Shown here: piece after piece, positions 44,301-46,507 of the stretch | How positions within the stretch are numbered: position 1 is the first letter of the stretch | Layout: every line of letters starts with the position of its first letter | DNA from: an uncultured Coprococcus sp. | GTDB taxonomy: Bacteria > Bacillota > Clostridia > Lachnospirales > Lachnospiraceae | Assembly: GCA_934247115.1 (NCBI GenBank) | Contig: CAKQIY010000018.1 | Location: 1-46,507, forward strand | DNA length: 46,507 nt | Reading direction: 5' to 3' | Position numbers and translations under genes: made by a program | The notes under the pieces: generated by a model | The model's database searches: none | What the model was told of the DNA's origin: nothing | The model's input: the letters and a program-made list of their open reading frames with translations, nothing else

Positions 44301-44989
44301 GAAACAGTTGCTGTCAATGTCTTGCTGTCTCCAGCTGTAATCGTAAGCTTGCTTGCTGAAAGCCTGATTCCGGTAACAGGCTGCCTAACTACAACCTTAC
44401 ACTTGGCATATTTTGCACTTCCGTCCATAGCCTTTGCTGTTATATAGACAGTGCCCGGCTTTACGGCCTTTACCACACCCTTCTGTGTAACCGTAGCAAT
44501 CTTCGCGTTCGATGTTATCCACTTTATTCCTTTATAAGTTGCCTTAGCAGGGGAAATTGTGGCACTTAACGTCCTTGTTTTACCGACAAACATACTTGCT
44601 GATTTTGCAGAAATCTTTACATTTCCCACAGGAACGCCTACATATACTGTCATCCTGTACTGAATCTTAGTATTTGCGGCACTCTTCACCGCTACTGTTG
44701 CCTTACCAGCTTTCAACGCCTTAACAACACCCTTATTATCCACTTTAACAACAGACTTGTCTGATGTCGCATAAATCACCTTTCTGCTTGCATTGCCTTT
44801 AACAACAACTTTTGTCTTTAACTGAAACTGTGAACCTTTTTTAAGTACAAGCTTATTAGTAACAAGATTAGTCACAGTTACTGATTTTACAGAAGCCCTG
44901 GTTGTTGCAGCCTTGACATCCGATGGACACAAAGTAACCATCATACATATGACAAGTATCATGGCAATCAGCTGCTTTAACTTTCTCAT
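41357..44989 (-). CDS. Secreted GH16 endo-beta-glucanase with Big2 and CBM-like modules
   Basis: A 1210-residue secreted enzyme. I chose the ATG at 44989 since GGAGAGG lies about 8 nt upstream. A signal peptide (QLIAMILVICMMVTLCPSDV) is followed by three bacterial Ig-like (Big2) domains (about 30-290), a GH16 domain (about 300-555), and four carbohydrate-binding modules of the CBM4/9 type (about 570-715, 730-850, 860-1035, 1050-1210; each opens with xNGxF or NPEF). The GH16 active site is GEIDVMEVLGSNTYTTYGTI, with the two Glu near residues 416 and 421, of the beta-bulge type found in laminarinases. It should cut beta-1,3 or mixed-linkage glucan. No sortase motif is seen, so it may bind the wall through Big2. 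A divergent AraC gene probably controls it. Confidence 0.93.
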   Translation of the reverse strand: MRKLKQLIAMILVICMMVTLCPSDVKAATTRASVKSVTVTNLVTNKLVLKKGSQFQLKTKVVVKGNASRKVIYATSDKSVVKVDNKGVVKALKAGKATVAVKSAANTKIQYRMTVYVGVPVGNVKISAKSASMFVGKTRTLSATISPAKATYKGIKWITSNAKIATVTQKGVVKAVKPGTVYITAKAMDGSAKYAKCKVVVRQPVTGIRLSASKLTITAGDSKTLTATVSPNSASNKKLSWTTSNAKAVTVKAGVITAVAPGKATITAKAADGSGKKAACVVTVKKKITIENKYENAGYHLLWNDEFNGTELDRSIWNVETHEPGWVNNELQAYVDSDENIKVEDGKLVISSKKSVDPDGNISYTSGRVNTQNKKDFKYGRVVFRAKVPTGKGYLPAAWMMPTNESLYGQWPRCGEIDVMEVLGSNTYTTYGTIHYGNPHSESQGTYTLANGKTFADSYHIFTCDWEPGKITWYVDGVKMHEESDWYSTTAGKGTVTYPAPFDQPFYVILNLAVGGNWPGNPDADADYINSESLYVDYVRVYQKDSYDENVTKPEHVVIIRDPDENGNYVINGDFSEAEDLGDTENWIFMAQNGGEGTAAIENNTININTTDAGTVDYSIQLVQPDIPVEKGATYKLSFDAWADEARTGIVDVSAPTRSWGRYLKDTKFEMTTEKQTYEYEYTMTDSSDDKGRIEFNFGNQGSVAGVHITNVKLVKTNQTEIVDKKTILADGNIVYNGEFQEGTGRLGYWTVSNTCGAEYKVTGLSDGRRFSYKSLDESVDGNFVLSQDELAYAPNTKYVLKFDAETATEGKNIIITTGDSKFAVTLDKGIKNYVYKFETGEEVTDSSISIDFGNSGEVLLDNVKIMQDSLLLNGDFSADFAGYDVYVDSSADAEAVVDSQKENNAADFTIKDSGDQNWKIQLKQNNIKLEKGQWYKLSFDIKSSVSRTVQYAIQRDGSTHKDSTGAEDWTPYVQETVKLDAYDQADQKYVTVSNTFQMACDTDEESIFNIALGAGGENGSAITDQHRICIDNIILEKTSAPEIDVPVGKNLLTNPEFEMSEDGSLAGWENAVTAPGDATIETGDGKITYNVANVGEADWNIQLKQMGLSLEQGESYTLKCTLFSDVDRVVKVAVMTPSAGYAWHGGDDVVLTAGEAKDITLTITPKEEVFTDGITVDTGAGLFFSMGYVEGYTLGAHTVSISNVSFVKN

Positions 44990-45032
44990 AAAATACACCT
45001 CTCCTTTTCCGCATGTTTAACTGCATAAATTG

Positions 45033-45114
45033 ACGACGTCGTTCTTTATAAAGTAATTTGATATTAGCATATAAATTTCAGTTTTTATATCGTTATATTG
45101 ATATTTATATCGTT
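45033..45114. promoter_or_regulatory. Divergent promoter with AraC-type direct repeats
   Basis: TTTATATCGTT occurs at 45084-45094 and again, identically, at 45104-45114, with start positions 20 bp apart (about two helical turns). On the GH16 side, minus-strand TATAAA (complement of 45045-45050) is a likely -10. A poor -35 would fall near 45068-45074. The repeats thus lie just upstream of the -35, as in AraC-family activator sites. A palindrome ACGACGTCGT lies at 45033-45042, near the expected start. Confidence 0.55.
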
Positions 45115-45221
45115 TTCATGATATATTGTAGTAAACATGCAAATATAACAAACCTATCTGACAATGGAACTAAATCTAACTACCGGATTTCAACTTTTTA
45201 AATATGAGAGGACATACATTG

Positions 45222-45977
45222 ATGAAGTATAACAGAGAGATTTTTTATCAGGAATTTATAAACAGGGAAGATTCAATTATGAGAGCTCCTTACAACCCAG
45301 AGCTTGAATTCTATTCAATAATCCAGTCAGGCGACGCAGAACATATCAAAGAACTTTGCAAGACATCTCCCTTAAAAGATAAAAAGGGTCTAGGCAAACT
45401 ATCATCCAACCCAGTCAACAACATACGCTATCATTTCGTTATCACTACTGCCCTCGTGGCAAGGTACTGCATAGAGGGAGGTCTGGATGTCGCCACAGCC
45501 TACAACCTAAGCGACTTCTATATCAACAAAGCCGACACATTGAAAACAATCGATGACATATCAGAGCTTCATGCATTCATGTGCATTGACTATGCCAAAA
45601 AAATGCGAAGCATGAAAAAAAATCTTATATGTTCAAAGCCTGTCGCAGAATGCATTGATTACATATATGACCACCTTCACACAAGAATAACTGTTAATAT
45701 TCTGGCCGAACGCACAAGTCTAAGCTCAGCATACCTGTCAAGACTGTTCAAAAAAGAAACAGGAGACACTGTGAGTCATTACATCAAGATGCTGAAACTT
45801 GACACTGCCAAAAATATGCTTATGTATTCTGGTTATAGTCCTGCCCAGATAGCACAGACCCTAGCATTTCCAAGTCAGAGCTATTTTACTGAACAATTCA
45901 GAATTCACACAGGATTCACCCCTGTCATCTACAGAAATATGTTCTTCAGACAAACTCCTTTTCACATCAACAGATAA
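45222..45977 (+). CDS. AraC-family transcriptional regulator
   Basis: A 251-residue regulator. I chose the ATG at 45222 (MKYNREIFYQEFINREDSIM) because AGAGGA lies about 9 nt before it; an ATG at 45204 has no ribosome site. The N-terminal half includes NPVNNIRYHFVITTALVARY and IEGGLDVATAYNLSDFYINK, a segment typical of a Firmicute AraC subgroup with its own sensing domain. The C-terminal AraC domain has two helix-turn-helix motifs (ITVNILAERTSLSSAYLSRL; YSPAQIAQTLAFPSQSYFTE), ending FRIHTGFTPVIYRN. It is divergent from the glucanase gene across a 230-bp region, which suggests it controls that gene in response to a sugar. Confidence 0.93.
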   Translation: MKYNREIFYQEFINREDSIMRAPYNPELEFYSIIQSGDAEHIKELCKTSPLKDKKGLGKLSSNPVNNIRYHFVITTALVARYCIEGGLDVATAYNLSDFYINKADTLKTIDDISELHAFMCIDYAKKMRSMKKNLICSKPVAECIDYIYDHLHTRITVNILAERTSLSSAYLSRLFKKETGDTVSHYIKMLKLDTAKNMLMYSGYSPAQIAQTLAFPSQSYFTEQFRIHTGFTPVIYRNMFFRQTPFHINR

Positions 45978-46000
45978 CCAGGTGAAGCATCATGTAATTG

Positions 46001-46044
46001 ACAAAAAAGGGATTATCATACTACAAACAGCATGATAATCCCTT
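46001..46044 (-). terminator. Terminator after tpiA (facing the AraC gene)
   Basis: AAGGGATTATCAT (46007-46019) and ATGATAATCCCTT (46032-46044) form a perfect 13-bp stem with a 12-nt loop. On the minus strand TTTTTTGTC follows (complement of 46000-46008). It lies 55 nt past the tpiA stop. It may also stop AraC transcripts, as it lies about 30 nt past that stop codon. Confidence 0.9.
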
Positions 46045-46099
46045 GTGTTCTGTTATCAATATATCATCATTGAGTTAATGACTTGATAATGCCGTCAGA

Positions 46100-46507
46100 T
46101 TACTTTCCGGCATTTACAACCTGACCGAAGTCAGCCTTGAGTGAAGCACCGCCGATAAGACCACCGTCGATGTCTGGCTTTGCAAGGAGCTCAGCAGCAT
46201 TGCCAGCGTTCATAGAACCGCCGTACTGAATTCTTACTGCCTCTGCTGTATCTGTATCGTATATCTCAGCGATGAGATCACGGATTCCCTTACATACTTC
46301 CTGTGCCTGATCTGATGTAGCTGTCTTACCTGTTCCGATAGCCCAGATTGGCTCGTAAGCGATAACCATTGACTTAACCTGATCAGCTGTTACGCCAGCG
46401 AGATCTGACTTGATCTGAAGACGGATCCAATCCATAGTAACACCGAGCTCTCTCTGCTCAAGTGACTCACCACAGCAAAGAATAGGTGTGATACCAGCCT
46501 CAAATGC
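46100..46507 (-). CDS. tpiA: Triosephosphate isomerase, C-terminal part (runs off window)
   Basis: Reading the minus strand from the window edge (starts AFEAGITPILCCGESLEQRE) the frame is open for 135 codons to the TAA at 46100. The part present covers the C-terminal half of the TIM barrel. It shows the active-site Glu in MVIAYEPIWAIGTGKTATSD, then IQYGGSMNAGNAAELLAKPD and GGLIGGASLKADFGQVVNAG. The enzyme interconverts dihydroxyacetone phosphate and glyceraldehyde 3-phosphate. It is normally near gpmI, but here about 6 kb of other genes lie between. Confidence 0.97.
   Translation of the reverse strand, partial: AFEAGITPILCCGESLEQRELGVTMDWIRLQIKSDLAGVTADQVKSMVIAYEPIWAIGTGKTATSDQAQEVCKGIRDLIAEIYDTDTAEAVRIQYGGSMNAGNAAELLAKPDIDGGLIGGASLKADFGQVVNAGK

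Overview
The window looks like a chromosomal segment of an anaerobic, spore-forming Firmicute of the Lachnospiraceae type; a Coprococcus-like gut organism is my guess. Three things point there: sporulation genes (dpaA, dpaB, spoIVA, a DacF-like carboxypeptidase), a tmRNA with the tag ending ANDNLAYAA, and long secreted adhesins and glycanases of the gut-clostridial kind. Almost every gene lies on the minus strand. The AraC-type regulator near the right end is the one clear exception.

Layout. 1-1000: a decayed accessory patch. It holds the start of a secreted surface protein, a TetR regulator cut to its first 38 residues that keeps its promoter and a possible operator, a HipB-like antitoxin, and a remnant that looks like the end of HipA. 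1090-7101: dpaB, dpaA, dacF, scpB, scpA, spoIVA (spore core dipicolinate, peptidoglycan, chromosome condensation, spore coat base). 7275-17939: one giant cell-wall-anchored adhesin of about 3554 residues, built mainly of Cna-B domains, with its own promoter and terminator. It separates gpsA from spoIVA, which are neighbours in many clostridia. 18211-24977: gpsA, plsY, der, a PDZ/radical-SAM DUF512 protein, pgeF, yraN, rnhB. 25039-27915: lepB, rbgA, lepB, rplS (secretion and 50S assembly). 28142-32062: ssrA, a small membrane protein, smpB, rnr, secG, the classic trans-translation/RNase R/SecG cluster. 32141-34741: a YfhO-family membrane protein. 34860-37905: a thiamine operon thiM, thiE and a HAD-ThiD fusion, preceded by what appears to be only the 3' half of a TPP riboswitch. 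38046-41022: mscL with a C-terminal zinc ribbon, gpmI, exoA. 41072-41229: two tandem 79-bp repeats. 41357-45972: a secreted GH16 glucanase and a divergent AraC-type regulator, with a candidate operator of two identical 11-mers 20 bp apart. 46100-end: the 3' part of tpiA. The exoA/GH16/AraC group thus lies between tpiA and gpmI, usually adjacent glycolytic genes.

The most noteworthy items are the giant adhesin with an alternating two-type domain array and two chimeric domains, the apparently truncated TPP riboswitch abutting the mscL stop codon, the truncated TetR gene that hands its promoter and start-stop overlap to a surface protein, and the AraC/GH16 regulatory region. Every coding call rests on reading the translated sequence. 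No database search was possible.
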